A stretch of DNA of 64,000 nt, taken from Notospermus geniculatus. Taxonomy: Eukaryota > Nemertea > Pilidiophora > Heteronemertea > Lineidae. Shown here piece by piece: positions 1 to 11,351 of the stretch. The stretch lies in NCBI GenBank assembly GCA_002633025.1, contig NMRB01000010.1:762995-826994 (forward strand), given 5' to 3'. The position numbers and the translations under genes were made by a program. How positions within the stretch are numbered: the first letter of the stretch is position 1; every line of letters starts with the position of its first letter. Under the pieces are notes generated by a model. It made no database searches. It worked only from the letters and a program-made list of their open reading frames with translations, and was not told the DNA's origin.

Positions 1-493
1 AAAATATTTTGTTTTAATGAAAAAAGGATTTTGAAGAAGACACCACTTTGGGTGTAAACCAAAGATAGAAGAGCCAAATATTCTTGCCATAATCAGCACA
101 CCATAACACTGACATAACAACCATCACAAATAACATGAGACAGAACCTAGTGATGGTGGAAGCCTAAAACCTTCACCTACACCTAGGTTACCAAGGATGA
201 GCTTTCAGATTACGCAATGACCTTGAAGGTCAGAGGTCAAGGTCAAGGTCAAACAGTTCGTTTTGTTTCGTTTCTTGGTTTACAAACGCCCAAAAAATCC
301 AGGGTGATGTTCTGACCAACTTGATGTTAATAAGGGCCGGCTCATGCCTTCTTTGGCTCAAAGATGTCAAAAAGGGTTATAGATACCGGTATATAAAAGG
401 GGACTAGTGAACACAACCTTTCATAGCTGTTTCTCAATGATGAAGGTGGTCAAGAGCTCAAGAGGAGGCCAGAAACATTGTCATTTTGAAATT

Positions 494-681
494 TGTCTAA
501 TTTACCTATCCTTATGTCTAGTTTACCATTGTCTAATTTACGATTGTCTAAAATGACTATTGTCTAGATTACTGTTGTCTAATTTACGATTGTCTAAAAT
601 GACTATTGTCTAAATTACCATTGTCTAATTTACTTTGTCTAAAATACCGTTGTCTAATTTACTTTTGTCTAATTTACCTGG
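494..681. repeat. Minisatellite, unit about 15-18 bp
   Basis: Imperfect tandem copies of a unit resembling TTGTCTAATTTACC, alternating with TTGTCTAAAATGACT variants. About ten units are visible. No coding potential. Confidence 0.85.
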
Positions 682-1059
682 ATTCGCATGTGCCATTGTG
701 CATGGCCATGACGGGTTTGTTTGATCATGTGTCATAGCTTGCTGGGCAAACACTGCGGGCCTTTGTGTTCCATTGTTTGGGAAGGTGTGAAAAAGGGATT
801 ATAGAGGGACAATTAGCTCGCTGTTCCTTCTGTCAGTATAATTCCTCCAAGGTCAAAGTAACAGGATCCTGGAACCAACATACGCTATAATTCACGTATC
901 CCACGAAATCTTGAGAATGAGCTCGTCCCTAGGTCTCTAAATCAGAACCTGGGTACAGTTTGTAAGAAGAGAGTGGACCCAGGGTACAATTTCACTTGAC
1001 GACATCGAACCTGGGTACACTTTATATGTACCCAGGACGACAATAACCCCTTCAGCGAT

Positions 1060-1216
1060 AATAGGGAGTTTCAGAAATCAAACGATAAACGTAAACTTTA
1101 CGACAACGTTATTTTTCATACTGCGAATTTACCAGATTAAATATTGCATTTTCGGTACGAAAAATAACGTTGTCGTAAAGTTTACGTTAATCGTTTGATT
1201 TCGTAAACTCCCTATT
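1060..1216. mobile_element. Fold-back MITE
   Basis: The two ends (AATAGGGAGTTT and its complement AAACTCCCTATT) and the following 45 or so bases on each side are inverted copies, leaving a short loop. The arms share the motif TTTACGACAACGTTATTTTTC in part. No transposase is encoded, so it is a non-autonomous element. Confidence 0.8.
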
Positions 1217-1670
1217 GACATGCCGACGACAGGACCGGGGAATCCTGGCTGTGCCATGCTCAGATGACCTATTATCATGCATGGGCGGTCTTCTCGAACA
1301 ATGACTTCACTTTTCGAGCCAATAGACAGCACGACGTATGGACATTCTACCAGGCATAGATAAACAGTGATATGCAAAAGTGCTATTGACGTGTACATTA
1401 AGCGGTCTTTGGGTTGGCGAGTGTTAGTTCACGGTACTGTATACGTTGGTTTTAAGGTTGGCTGGTGAAGGATACCTATTAACACGGTTGGTAGTCAAGC
1501 GCGCTAACCACTCGACCACCTAGGCCTACAGAACAGGGGCGCCGGAGCGTTTTGCCCATGGATGTCATCTGGGGGGGGGGGGCTGAAATTTGAAATGCCC
1601 GTTTATACAGAGCGCGACCCCGACACCGACCGCGACAGTCGCTGTGTATAAACGAAAACGTCGTGGTCGC

Positions 1671-1811
1671 CCACAGTGGCACGTCAATAGGCCTAAGCCT
1701 TGTATTACTGCTCCCACANTTTGTTGCAGAAAGTTTGCAGAATTTTCATCATGCTCCACCAGCGGCACAGCGTATCCAGCAGTGAAGATCTCCAGCAATC
1801 TGATTGGCTGA
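1671..1811 (+). repeat. Left terminal inverted repeat of the two-gene transposon
   Basis: Outer block at 1671-1690 and inner block at 1720-1811. The inner block begins TTTGTTGCAGAAAGTTTGC and ends CAATCTGATTGGCTGA. The single N at 1719 probably marks sequence lost in assembly, because the right end has about 180 more bases between the blocks. Confidence 0.8.
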
Positions 1812-2153
1812 TTTTCCGAAATAATTATAGAATAATTACACTTCGCACACATTCTAGTTCATAACATATTATTTTCTGTATTTCATCGCTCCAATGTCAA
1901 AGTGTAAACGTAAACTGAAAAAAATAACGATGTAACTTCTTTTTGAAATAAAATTCTTTTATTAATATAATCAAACAAAAGAGCATTCAATTTTTCTCTA
2001 CGGCAATTCTGATTGGTTGAAAATCTACCGGTATCATACGTCATTCGTAGTCATCCTTCGCGGGAATTTTAAATGTGCTTATCTCTGGCATTACTTCAAA
2101 TTGACGAAATTCGAATTAAAAAGTAATGAGAAGAAGATATTTGGGCCCAAGTC

Positions 2154-5100
2154 ATGGAAAACAATGATGGTCATGAGTTTTCTTTGTATACCTGGTAAGT
2201 ATTATGGCGATCTATGAAAATTACAAGATTTTTAACATGACAATTTAGGCTAAATAGATACATAGGCCCTATGTGATGTAATAGGTAAGGTTGTCACAAT
2301 AAGAGTGGTACTGGACTAGGGTAAGGTGGCAAACAGGGTGATAGGCATGTAGGATCTTTGCAATCTTTGGAGAGAACATGCTTTGCATGCCTTGGTAACA
2401 TGATTAAAAGACTGAATCACTGTTTTGTGCTGCTGATAAAAAGTGATGTGATCCAGGCCATGAATGATGATGGGCTGGCATACAGATACAGGTAGGCCTA
2501 TATCACAAGCAACAGCAAGGCAATAACCTTTCATGCCTTTGGCATAGGCCTAGGCTAATAGGTCTGGGTTAACCTGCCTACTTATGCTTTAATGGGGTAT
2601 GGCTCTATAGGCCTACTTAATCCCCATGCTTCCTAATCCTTACAAGATTTACACTTGGTACACAACCACTCGTCGTCTTCTCCAACATCACCGTCTTTTA
2701 TGCCAACACAACCATAGTGATACCAAACAGAGCACTTGTCACACTGGACAGCACCAGCAACTACTTCTTTGGCACACACTCCACATGGATATTTAACAGA
2801 CTTTTTCTTCACATATCCACCCTGTGATTTCTTTGGTCTTTTCCCTTTTCCTTTTGCTGATGGTATACCGGTAGGTAAGGTCACATCTTCTGTCCTTGCT
2901 GGAGTGGAATCTGAAGGGGTCGGAGAGCTCGACACCTCAGGCTGATCACCACCTTGTTCATGCGGCATGTCACTAGTAGTGGAAGCACTTGTCCCTGCAA
3001 TCAATCAAATATTATTTAAAGCCCTGGCATGCAGTAAAATGTCCAAGTTTGCAATAAGGCAACTGTTAGGTTCTTTTAATTTTTGAAATTATAAAGAGAG
3101 TAGCCTATACTGGTACCACCAGACACGATTTCACCCCAATGCCATCTCATGGCAATAAATTGCACTCTATTTATGAACACATCAACCCTACAGTGTGAGT
3201 ACCTTTGGGACTATGGAAACTGCCAGTTTTATGAATGAAAGCTAACTACTACTTTAGTGATATTGGTACTTTCTAGCCTCTAAAAATTCCTAATTTGTCT
3301 GGTGGTACCGTCCTGAGGAAATCAGGTCTTCTCAGGGCACAGCTGTTCCTTTGTCATGGCCCACTTTGTGGATGCAAGGTTAGGAGCCATCCCAAAAAGA
3401 CCTTGGATTACTTCAGGATGGCGGTATACTCTCTTAACTCCTTACCAGCAAATATGTTATCTGGGTACTTCATTGACACCTCCGACAGAATGGCCTTCTT
3501 TAAAATATCGGACAAGACTGACTTGGTGTTTGTCCTGGCAAACTTTGCCCCATATCCATGACACAGTTTCTGCAGTTCGACCTTCGTAAATGTGGTTGTC
3601 AGAAAGGTCTCAGAGGAGTGAAGTTCCGACATCAGACGACAGTGACTCGCGATGCGTTTTTCTGATGTGTCCTTCTGGATACTAGCAAAGTTGAAAGCTT
3701 TTCCTTCTGCTTTTTTGGACCTTATCTTAACCTGCTTCCTATGAGCCTCTTCCTTCTTGGCCTTCACCTCCTCAAGGTACTTCTTCCTGATATGTGCACA
3801 TGACATGTTCGTGTACTTTTGGCATAGCTCTCGGTACAGTGAAGTGACCATGGTCTCAACGGATTTCTCTTCATGAGAGGGAAACAGTTCAAGCCACATG
3901 TTGAGAAGTGTGGAGTTGTTGTGGATGCTGTTCATGAGGAAATCTGGAAACCTGGACCCATGCAATTGCAGATTGTGGGTGTTGTCCAGGGATTGGACTG
4001 CTTCATCCAAGGCAATGAAGAAGAGGAATGTACTGTCTGAAATGTTCATAAGGCCCCCCCCCCCCCTTATATTCTGTCTTCGTTGCGTTTCTTCCAAAGT
4101 CTCTTTAAACGAACTTTCCTTTAAAAGGTGTGCTGAGTAATCCTCTAAAGAATCCAACAGTTCGGCTTCAGCATGTCTAAGCTGAACATTTGTTTGAGCA
4201 CCTTCTGAATACAAATTGTCTCTCACGTATCTTCTCTTCCTGTATCGTAGAGTCGCAATGGCCCAGCCACCGACATATCTAATGACTCCTTTTCCTGCAT
4301 CAGAAATTGCAGGACGCTCTACAGCTTCTAGCGGTATTTTGCTTGCTGCCTCCTTCACAACTTCCGACCTCTGACTCACTAATGCTTTTCTCAATGAAGT
4401 CATCAACTGAAACATCACATTTGAGTGGGACCTTTTCACCTCACCAAACACATCCTCCAGCTGCCCAGAGTATTCTTCAGACTCCATCAGGAAATAAAAT
4501 GTTTTGTAGAGCTCTTTCTCTGTGGCTGTCTGCAGCTTCTCACCAGGCTTTATTAAAGCAATAATCATATCAGAAATCCTTTTGCACTGTTGTGCTAAAA
4601 AATGTTGGCACTTTACCAACCCGGCTGTCATCAACCACTCGACAGTATTGTTGTGCTCAAGTTGGGATGGCAAGTGTGCATTTGGTACTGAAATCCTCTG
4701 AAGTTCCTTCTGTAGGTCAAATGGGAGTTCCACATCCACGGCTTCACCACTTTTGTCTCCATCAGAAAAAATGTTCTCTATGTCTCTCATGATATCTTCC
4801 TCTGAAGGCACAGGGATGTCTTCACCTTCAGTTTCCCTGGCAACTGTGACGTGGCTCACTGACGGGGCTGGTTGCATTTCCCCTTCGCATTCGGAGGCAC
4901 TAGTAGACCTGAACGTTTTCGGACCACAGCAGACTGAAAGGTCCTCCATTTGCATATCATCATCCCTTAATGGCTCTGTTTGCATAAAACTAGCCAGTGG
5001 GGCTGGTGGAATAGGTACCAGTTGCTTCTGAAAGTTCAGCACCTGTAAATGTTCGGAGGAGCGAACTCTGCTAATTGCAACCGCAATTTGACCAAAATTT

Positions 5101-8100
5101 CTCATGTGACGACAGTCAACAGAAACTTTTTGTAGAGTTTGTCCTTGTGCCTTGTGGACTGTTAAAGCATAGGCAAGTTTTAGCGGAACCTGACTTCTCA
5201 CAGATACATTTCGTTGCATTTCGGCTGAAAAGATCGAGAAATTGCTCCTTCCAATGCTGACAACACGCGAAAGGGTCGGGAAGTTTACTGATACGCACTC
5301 GTCCTGTAGTGCAAAAACCGTCCCTCTGAGGCCATTAACAAGATCGTCCGAAAGGTTCTTTATCAAAACTACTTCTGCCATTTCCTTTAAATGCAAAGTG
5401 GCAGGCGCTGGGCAGGATGCTAGTAGATTCTTGTCCCCCGTGTCTTGTGCTTGGTATGTTTTGGCATCACCTGGAAAGATAAAGGTGAAATAGACTTTGA
5501 AATGTCAGATGTTTGAAAACCCATATTATGATAAAGAATGTACTCATCATCATCACCATGGTTAGGTTACATTTACACTCTATTGTTCTTGTTTTTTGCA
5601 GGTTGAGTAATGTCCTAGAAGAGGATGCTAATGAATCGGTATGTTTAGATGAGATATATGCACGATATATAAAAGATGCAGCAGGAGCAGAAGAGCCAAA
5701 ACTGATGCATTTATTCACGAGGTCATTCAAACATGTTTTTCCAAATTGTCACAGAAAAAGAGTTCGGATTACAGGAAAGAATCAACAACACAGTGTGTAT
5801 GAGGGGATCAAGTGGAAAGATAGTGTTGATGAGACCATTCTGTCCAATAAGGATGACATTCTGGAACACGTGAAAGGAACGCTTTCCAAGCAAAACTGTG
5901 GGTTCCTTGATGAAAAGTATCTATCAGAGGATATCATTACTTTCTTTGTAAGGACTAATGCAATATGCAATGGAAACATTCTCATGAAAAAGGTGTCGTT
6001 TGATCTGCAGGGTGATGTTGTTGAAGTGACTGTCAGTGGGAAAAGGGCTGTGAATCTCGATATCTTGGGAATATCAAAAAAGGTGCCAAAAACAGCTGGG
6101 GAAATTGAAAGACTGATTGACTTAGTGAGAAAAATAAAACCATGTCTTGGCGTGAAGCTGCCCGAAAATGAGAACTATGTTCTACACAATAACTGTCAGA
6201 AACTGCAAATATCTGAGGTTGGAAATGAAAATGTTGGATATTTCTCCATAAGATCAAACAGTTGTGCTGGGGCTCTTAAATGGGATGCACAAAGCCCGGG
6301 ATTTTGTAGGAATTGCCGAAATGCTTTTTCGTCGTGTTTCAAAGAAGAGGATATGATGGAACTAACTGAAGATGATCACAAGGATATGGCAACAATCCTC
6401 TCTGAAGTCTTTCCTAATGCTGATGAGAAAACAAGAACATTTCTTGAATGTCAACAAAAAGTGACTTCATGCTCCCCCAAAGGACGAAGGTGGAACTTAT
6501 CAGTCATCAGGATTTGCCTAACAATGTATATTGGTAGCCCAAAGGTGTACCGAAACTTTAAAGATGGTTCAGGGTTTCAATTACCATCTTGGAGAACATT
6601 ACATAGGTACAAAAACAGGATACCACAAACCCCGGGTGTGATTCCCGAAATGTTTGACTGGATGTCTCAAACAGCCGTGGAAAACAAACTGACACCTGAA
6701 GGATATCACGGTGGTTTGCTACATGATGAAGTGAAAATCCAAAAGGACCTTGTGCTGCAGAATTCTACTGGAAATAGTGTAAAGTTAGTGGGGTGGGTGG
6801 ACACTGGGGAAGAAGGGGAAGACCTTAGCATCTTAAAGAGTAATGACATTTCCAGGCCACTTGCAGAGTATGCCCTACAGGTAACATTTCTTGGATTCAC
6901 AGGATTCCGTTTCCCCATAGCCCATTACCCCACTAGTGGTGTAAGTGCAGCCGAATTATTCATCATAATTTGGGAACTTGTTTCCAAGTTGCTTACTTGG
7001 GGCTTCACTGTGGACTATATTCAACAGGACGGGGGGGAACAAAATCGGGCTTTCATTGCGATGCACTTTAGTGGACATCCCTTGGAGAAAAATTATACCA
7101 GCAGGAATATATGTGACCCAACAAGGATGGTGGCCCACAGCCAGGACTTTTCACACACAATGAAGAAATTGAGGAACAGTTGTCTGACATCTGGCTTTGG
7201 AGGAGGAGACGCAAAAAGACTGATGAAAAAGGATGAAAAATGTATTGTGTGGAAAGATTGGTTGGCAGCAGTTGCATGGGACAGGAAAGTGAATCCAAGA
7301 AGGGTACAACATGTCATCACAAATGAACATCTGAGACCAACGGGAACTGAAAAAATGAGGAACCACCTTGCCTTTGAGGTATTGAATGAGAATATGCTTC
7401 ATCTAATGAGAGCCTACCAGAAAGAATCAAAGGAATTGGTAAATCCAGAGAAACTCAACTCAACTATCGCTTTCCTCAAACAAACCAGTACCCTCATCCG
7501 GATTTTCACTGACAGAAGGGCTGTCAAGTCAGTGGAAGACTGTCGCCTTGGGCAACTCCAATCAGTCTTACAGTACTTCAATGAATGGGCTGACAAGCAC
7601 GCTAAGAACGCAAAACATCTTCCAGCAAGAAAGTGCCTTGATGACGTGAGATGTCTGATTGTAACATTCATAGAAGTATGCAAGATGCATCTCAAGGACT
7701 TTCCACATTCAGGAGTGGTACCATCCAGGTAAAATAACCACATTTTTTCATGTGAAAACTCAAACTCAAGATTAAAAGAAATATCTCTTCACAAAATAAA
7801 CATTACAGCATTACAGCATGGGATTTTTATAGACAAGTGCACCCACTGCAATGTTTTATACATAGTGGTGGCATATTTCTTTTAAACTAGAAGCTCATAA
7901 AAATATTACTGCCATAAATCCACATGGTTGAGTCAAGATTGCACGGATATGGAATGCTGATAATATGATCTTGTGGTTTTGCAATCCATGTTCTGCTACT
8001 TTCTTCTTGCAGGTTCAACACTGACCTGGTCGAAAACCACTTTTGCCAAATGAGAGGACAGTACAACGGTCATGCCACCCATCCCAACTACAATGTCTAC

Positions 8101-8316
8101 GCCAGTACTGTCAACAGCATATTCCTCGGCCAGTCAAGCCGCTCCATTGGCAGAAAATCGAATGCAGGACTTCTACCAGCCAACCCGTACGAAGTTGACT
8201 TACCAAAAAAGAAAAAAAAAGTGGAGACTGTGACACTTTCACAAGGACTAACTTCAAATACTTACCAGGTAAATTCTTTAAATAATTTGCATTCTTCACA
8301 TCTACATCATAGTTGA
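2154..8316 (+). CDS. P-element/THAP9-type transposase with RFX-like N-terminus
   Basis: Three exons join in phase: 2154-2194, 5602-7728, 8013-8316, giving 823 residues. Residues about 8-85 resemble an RFX winged helix: an initial WL, a conserved IYARY segment, FKHVFPN, basic KRV, and a final YEGIKW. The core resembles P/THAP9 transposases: HDEVKI near 390 followed by KLVGWVD, QQDGGEQNR near 490 (THAP9-like DGxxxNR), a helical stretch with HLRPTGTEKMRN, and NTDLVENHF near 727 matching the QDxLExFF motif of that family. Candidate acidic residues are D390, D491 and E731; this assignment is inference. PKKKKKV near 785 is an SV40-like nuclear localisation signal. No THAP zinc finger is seen. The last exon can read through to the stop at 8314-8316 or splice at a good donor after 8268. 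Intron 1 contains the last two exons of the opposite-strand helicase gene. Confidence 0.78.
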
Positions 8317-9945
8317 GCGCAAACAGCTGGACAGGTGGAGGCACTGGAGAGAGGGGGCGACTGAGAGCTTGGAGATATTTTTCTGTTTCTGTGGAAACGA
8401 ATCCTCCTTGCAACTCTTCAATGACATGAATGAGGTCGCGGTCATTTTGCCTGCAAAGTAAGACATCAGTATTTAATTTTGAGCACTTTCGAAGTAAAAA
8501 CAAGAATTGCATGAAGAAACGGATCAGCGACAATAATGTTGATATCACCTCCAGACTTATGTCTATTATTATGCATCTTTATTTAAAAAACTTGCTTCTT
8601 GATTTTCACTCTATAAAATAATAATAAATGTTTCAAATGAACTTTTTTCAGATGAGATTATAAAGTTACCTGTGGACAACTTTGAGTTGAATGTGATGGG
8701 GGACCAACTTCTGGAAGGCTTCACTTTGAAAGACATACAATCCATCATCTTTATAAGCCGTAGATGGGACAGGAGGGAGTTGGTAGAAGTCGCCACACAG
8801 TATTAACTGCATTCCACCAAAGTAAACGTCTTTATTTCTCACTTGTCTGCAAACAAATTCAACCTGATCGAATATCTTTGCCGATATCATAGATATTTCA
8901 TCTATTATCAGTGTCTCTGTCTGCCTTATCCTTGCCAGTTGTTCGTTCGATGTAAATGTATCTTTTGGGTTTTCAATTTTGTTCGCCAGTTGAGAAAATG
9001 TGTATCTCCCATCTTCAATGCCAGAGAATCTGTGAATTGTCGAGGTTTGATGTAGCCCACTTTCTCTCAACACCATGGCTGCCATTCCAGTAGAGGCTGT
9101 TGTGACAACAACCTGTAAAATAAACATAAAGAAGTGTCAAACACATTTTACCATCCTTCGCCATTCCTTGGAGGAATTATAGGGCCTACTGGCAATTTTT
9201 CAAGGTCTTTCGACTTCCCATGGATAATGGATGGTCTATTTGGTTGTCCCTTTAAAGCTGCCATCACTGCACCAGTGAACTAACCCAGATTCTGAGGCAG
9301 GCAAAAGCCTTGCCTACATCCTCAATTCAGTCTAGATCAGATACATGCCCCCCCCCCACTGTGGGCCTACTTGTCCTACACTACAGCTCGGTACATCCAC
9401 AATCATAGCCTAAATGTAACAATGGGCCATATGAATAAAGAATAGTAAATGCTTCTACTTGAATTTTGCAATGCAAATGCACTAATGCAATGCTGTACAA
9501 ATCTGAAGTAAAAATAAAAGCATTTTCATAGACCCAATGTCTGTAGGTGTAGGTGGACACCACACATGCACACATGACTGTACACAGCATCAAGCATGGG
9601 CCTGTGCAGCATGATTGAAAAAACAATCACAAAATGATTTAAGTCATATGGCATACTTTATTGTTTTTCTTAAGCAGTTCCACAATCTTTGTTATTAATG
9701 TGGTCTTCCCTGTTCCAGGAGGTCCCGATATCAACAGGTTATGGCCATTACTGGCCAATTCCAATGCTTTCTTCATGACAGCATCCATTGTACCTGTGTA
9801 CCGGTACACAAAACAATGCTATAGCATTTGCGAGTGTTTGACGTGTGTAAACCACGTGTAACTGTTTACATAACACCCGGACATAACGAAGGAAATACCC
9901 ACCATTCTCGTCCCGAGGCGCCCAAAACAATGCATAATAATGCAT
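2633..9945 (-). CDS. Pif1-type helicase with SAP-like and PHD domains, transposon-borne
   Basis: Six exons join in phase on the - strand: 9903-9945, 9657-9793, 8670-9112, 8266-8450, 3446-5470, 2633-2994, giving 1064 residues. SF1B helicase motifs are in order: Walker A GPPGTGKT (about 38-45), TASTGMAA (motif Ia), IIDEIS (about 130-134), GDFYQLPPV (about 167-175), KVVHRQND, CPAPATLHLKEMAEV, LTVHKAQGQT (about 373-381) and VAISRVRS (about 400-407). Residues about 480-940 are not helicase. They include YVGGWAIATLRY, reminiscent of C-terminal regions of transposases, then a charged coiled-coil-like stretch and a SAP-like segment (VELQKLCHGYGAKF). The last exon is a C4HC3 PHD finger (CGVC, CDKC, WYHYGC, CTKC). 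It lacks the long N-terminus of cellular Pif1. The 2.8 kb intron 5471-8265 encloses two exons of the + transposase. No stop or frameshift was seen. Confidence 0.88.
8260..8271. promoter_or_regulatory. Overlapping opposed splice donors
   Basis: The sequence ACTTACCAGGTAAA contains a + donor (CAG|GTAAAT after 8268) for the transposase exon and a - donor (CTG|GTAAGT, exon end 8266) for the helicase exon. The exons overlap by three bases. The helicase donor is required by the reading frame. The transposase donor is optional, because the frame also closes at 8316. Confidence 0.7.
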
Positions 9946-9983
9946 GCTGTAAATTCCTGGATTCCAGGTTGAAATTTATACCT

Positions 9984-10302
9984 CAGCCAATCAGATTGCT
10001 GGAGATCTTCACTGCTGGATACGCTGTGCCGCTGGTGGAGCATGATGAAAATTCTGCAAACTTTCTGCAACAAAGTGTCTTTTATCTCTACTTTTTTGTG
10101 AAATCTTCCGGATATTATGAAAAAGGAACGTCTGTGGATTCCAAATCAGGTAACGGTTTTTAATTTGCTCTAATAACAACTTTTTCAGAGACGATTGACT
10201 TGGGCGAGTCCAAGTTGGCGAGCGTTAGGAGTCATCACTTCCTCGCTTCGCTCGGTCATAGGGGGGAGAGCTTGTGCTAGGTCTATTGACGCGCCACTGT
10301 GG
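9984..10302 (-). repeat. Right terminal inverted repeat of the two-gene transposon
   Basis: Inner block 9984-10076 is the inverse of 1720-1811, and outer block 10283-10302 is the inverse of 1671-1690. The 206 bp between the blocks have no counterpart on the left, where an N is present. The helicase start codon lies 39 bp inward, so the repeat probably contains its promoter. Confidence 0.8.
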
Positions 10303-10309
10303 TTATAGC

Positions 10310-10830
10310 ACTTGGATGATTTTCAGGTTACGCCACCTGGTGGCCATATTGGATGTCCGATCGGACCGAAACTCGGTAGTTTTGAAGGTACCCCTCTAAT
10401 ACAAATGTACATGTTTATGCAAGATATGAAGATGCTCGGTGAAATAATGAGGACCTGTGGCAGATTCGTCACTTTTGTAGAACTTTGACCTCTGTGACCT
10501 TGAAAAGTAGGTCAAATCAAAAACCCGTTATATATGTTATGTATCCTAATTAGATACACCTATGATAAAAATTTGGAGACGATCCAGTCATTAGTTCAGG
10601 AGTTATTGCACTTTTTGTGTTTTTGGTTTTGGCCACCTGGAGGCCAAGCCAAGAATCGAATCGGACCGAAACTTGGTGTCATAGGTCATCTGACCTGGGG
10701 GTATATATGTACCAAGTTTCAGATCGATAGCTCCAGCGGTTACGAAACGTGCCCTGCTAACGGACGACGACGGACGACGACGACGGACGACGGACACCGC
10801 AGGACGGTAAAAGCTCACGAGTGAGCTAAA
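10310..10830. repeat. Dispersed repeat with GGACGACGAC tract
   Basis: Two related blocks contain ATCGGACCGAAACT (near 10360 and 10658), separated by about 300 bp. They are followed by a simple run of GGACGACGA units at about 10763-10800 and by AGCTCACGAGTGAGCT. This arrangement resembles an interspersed repeat seen in many marine invertebrate genomes. I see no protein. Confidence 0.6.
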
Positions 10831-11351
10831 AAGGAAGTGGCTATTTATCAAGCCCGGCTCGCCAAACAATACGCAAAATTTGGCTTAAACGTCGAGCTGC
10901 CCTCATTGTCCGTATAGTGATGACATTTTTTCCTTTTTTTCTTTTCTCTTGTTTTCCTTATATCTCAAGAAAATTATTGATTTCGCCAAATTTCTACATG
11001 GAACAAGTGGTTAATTAATTTTTTTGTGGTGACACTGATAAAATCGTCTACAGAATCGTCGCATCATAGCCGACTGGGCACACCCTGGTGTTCGGACTCG
11101 GCATACTCCGGTCTTAAAAATGTATAAGCGAGCCGAAATTTTTGATTTAAAGCGCCACTTTATGCGTTATGTTTTCTATCTCGTGGTCGCCGACGTAACC
11201 TTTGACCTTTAGGCAACCTCCGCAATGCGATCAATGCACACCGTATACCACAGCGCTTAGTTCATGGGTGGTGAGGTTGATCATGATCAGTGTATCCGGA
11301 AGTTTCACGGGTGAAACGGAATGACATGGGTTCATCATGGTTATCTTCCAG
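10831..11351. other. No gene recognised
   Basis: T-rich tracts and unique-looking sequence. Part of it is intron sequence if the exon at 11352 has an upstream partner. No exon with a signal peptide or PLAT start was found here. Confidence 0.4.

Larger units (their letters stand above)
1..1670. other. Left flank without a recognised gene
   Basis: No credible exon was recognised here. The stretch contains a short run of AAGGTC-type repeats near 222-256, a minisatellite at 494-681, repeated CCTGGGTACA-like motifs at about 950-1035, a fold-back element at 1060-1216 and a small GC-rich inverted repeat near 1597-1655. The short ORFs here have no protein-like composition. Confidence 0.6.
1671..10302. 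mobile_element. Two-gene DNA transposon: P-type transposase plus Pif1-PHD helicase
   Basis: Inverted repeats flank two long, intact, spliced genes on opposite strands. The inner repeat block is 1720-1811 against 9984-10076, about 92 bp and nearly identical when inverted. An outer block (CCACAGTGGC[A/G]CGTCAATAG) is at 1671-1690 and inverted at 10283-10302. The left side has an N at 1719, between the outer and inner blocks. The right side has about 205 bp between its two blocks, so the left end is probably missing sequence. The + gene starts about 340 bp inside the left repeat and the - gene 39 bp inside the right repeat, so transcription is inward from both ends. I could not find a convincing target-site duplication. 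The superfamily assignment (P element) rests on the transposase. The helicase partner and interleaved layout are not something I know from described P elements. Confidence 0.8.

Noticed and set aside
1565-1852. Short ORFs over the left terminal repeat
   Set aside because: They mirror the ORF in the right repeat and cross an N; non-coding repeat sequence.
5513-5601. Transposase starting at the ATG at 5513
   Set aside because: The hydrophobic stretch before 5602 is intron sequence ending in a strong TTTTTTGCAG acceptor. The exon at 2154-2194 supplies a start in phase and completes the RFX-like domain.
2633-9945. Helitron interpretation of the Pif1 helicase
   Set aside because: No Rep/HUH endonuclease is present, the region is bounded by inverted repeats, and the partner gene is a P-type transposase.
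9828-10163. 111-codon + ORF
   Set aside because: It spans the right terminal repeat of the transposon and is antisense to the helicase first exon.
10603-10869. ORF over the GGACGACGAC tract
   Set aside because: The open frame is produced by a simple repeat.
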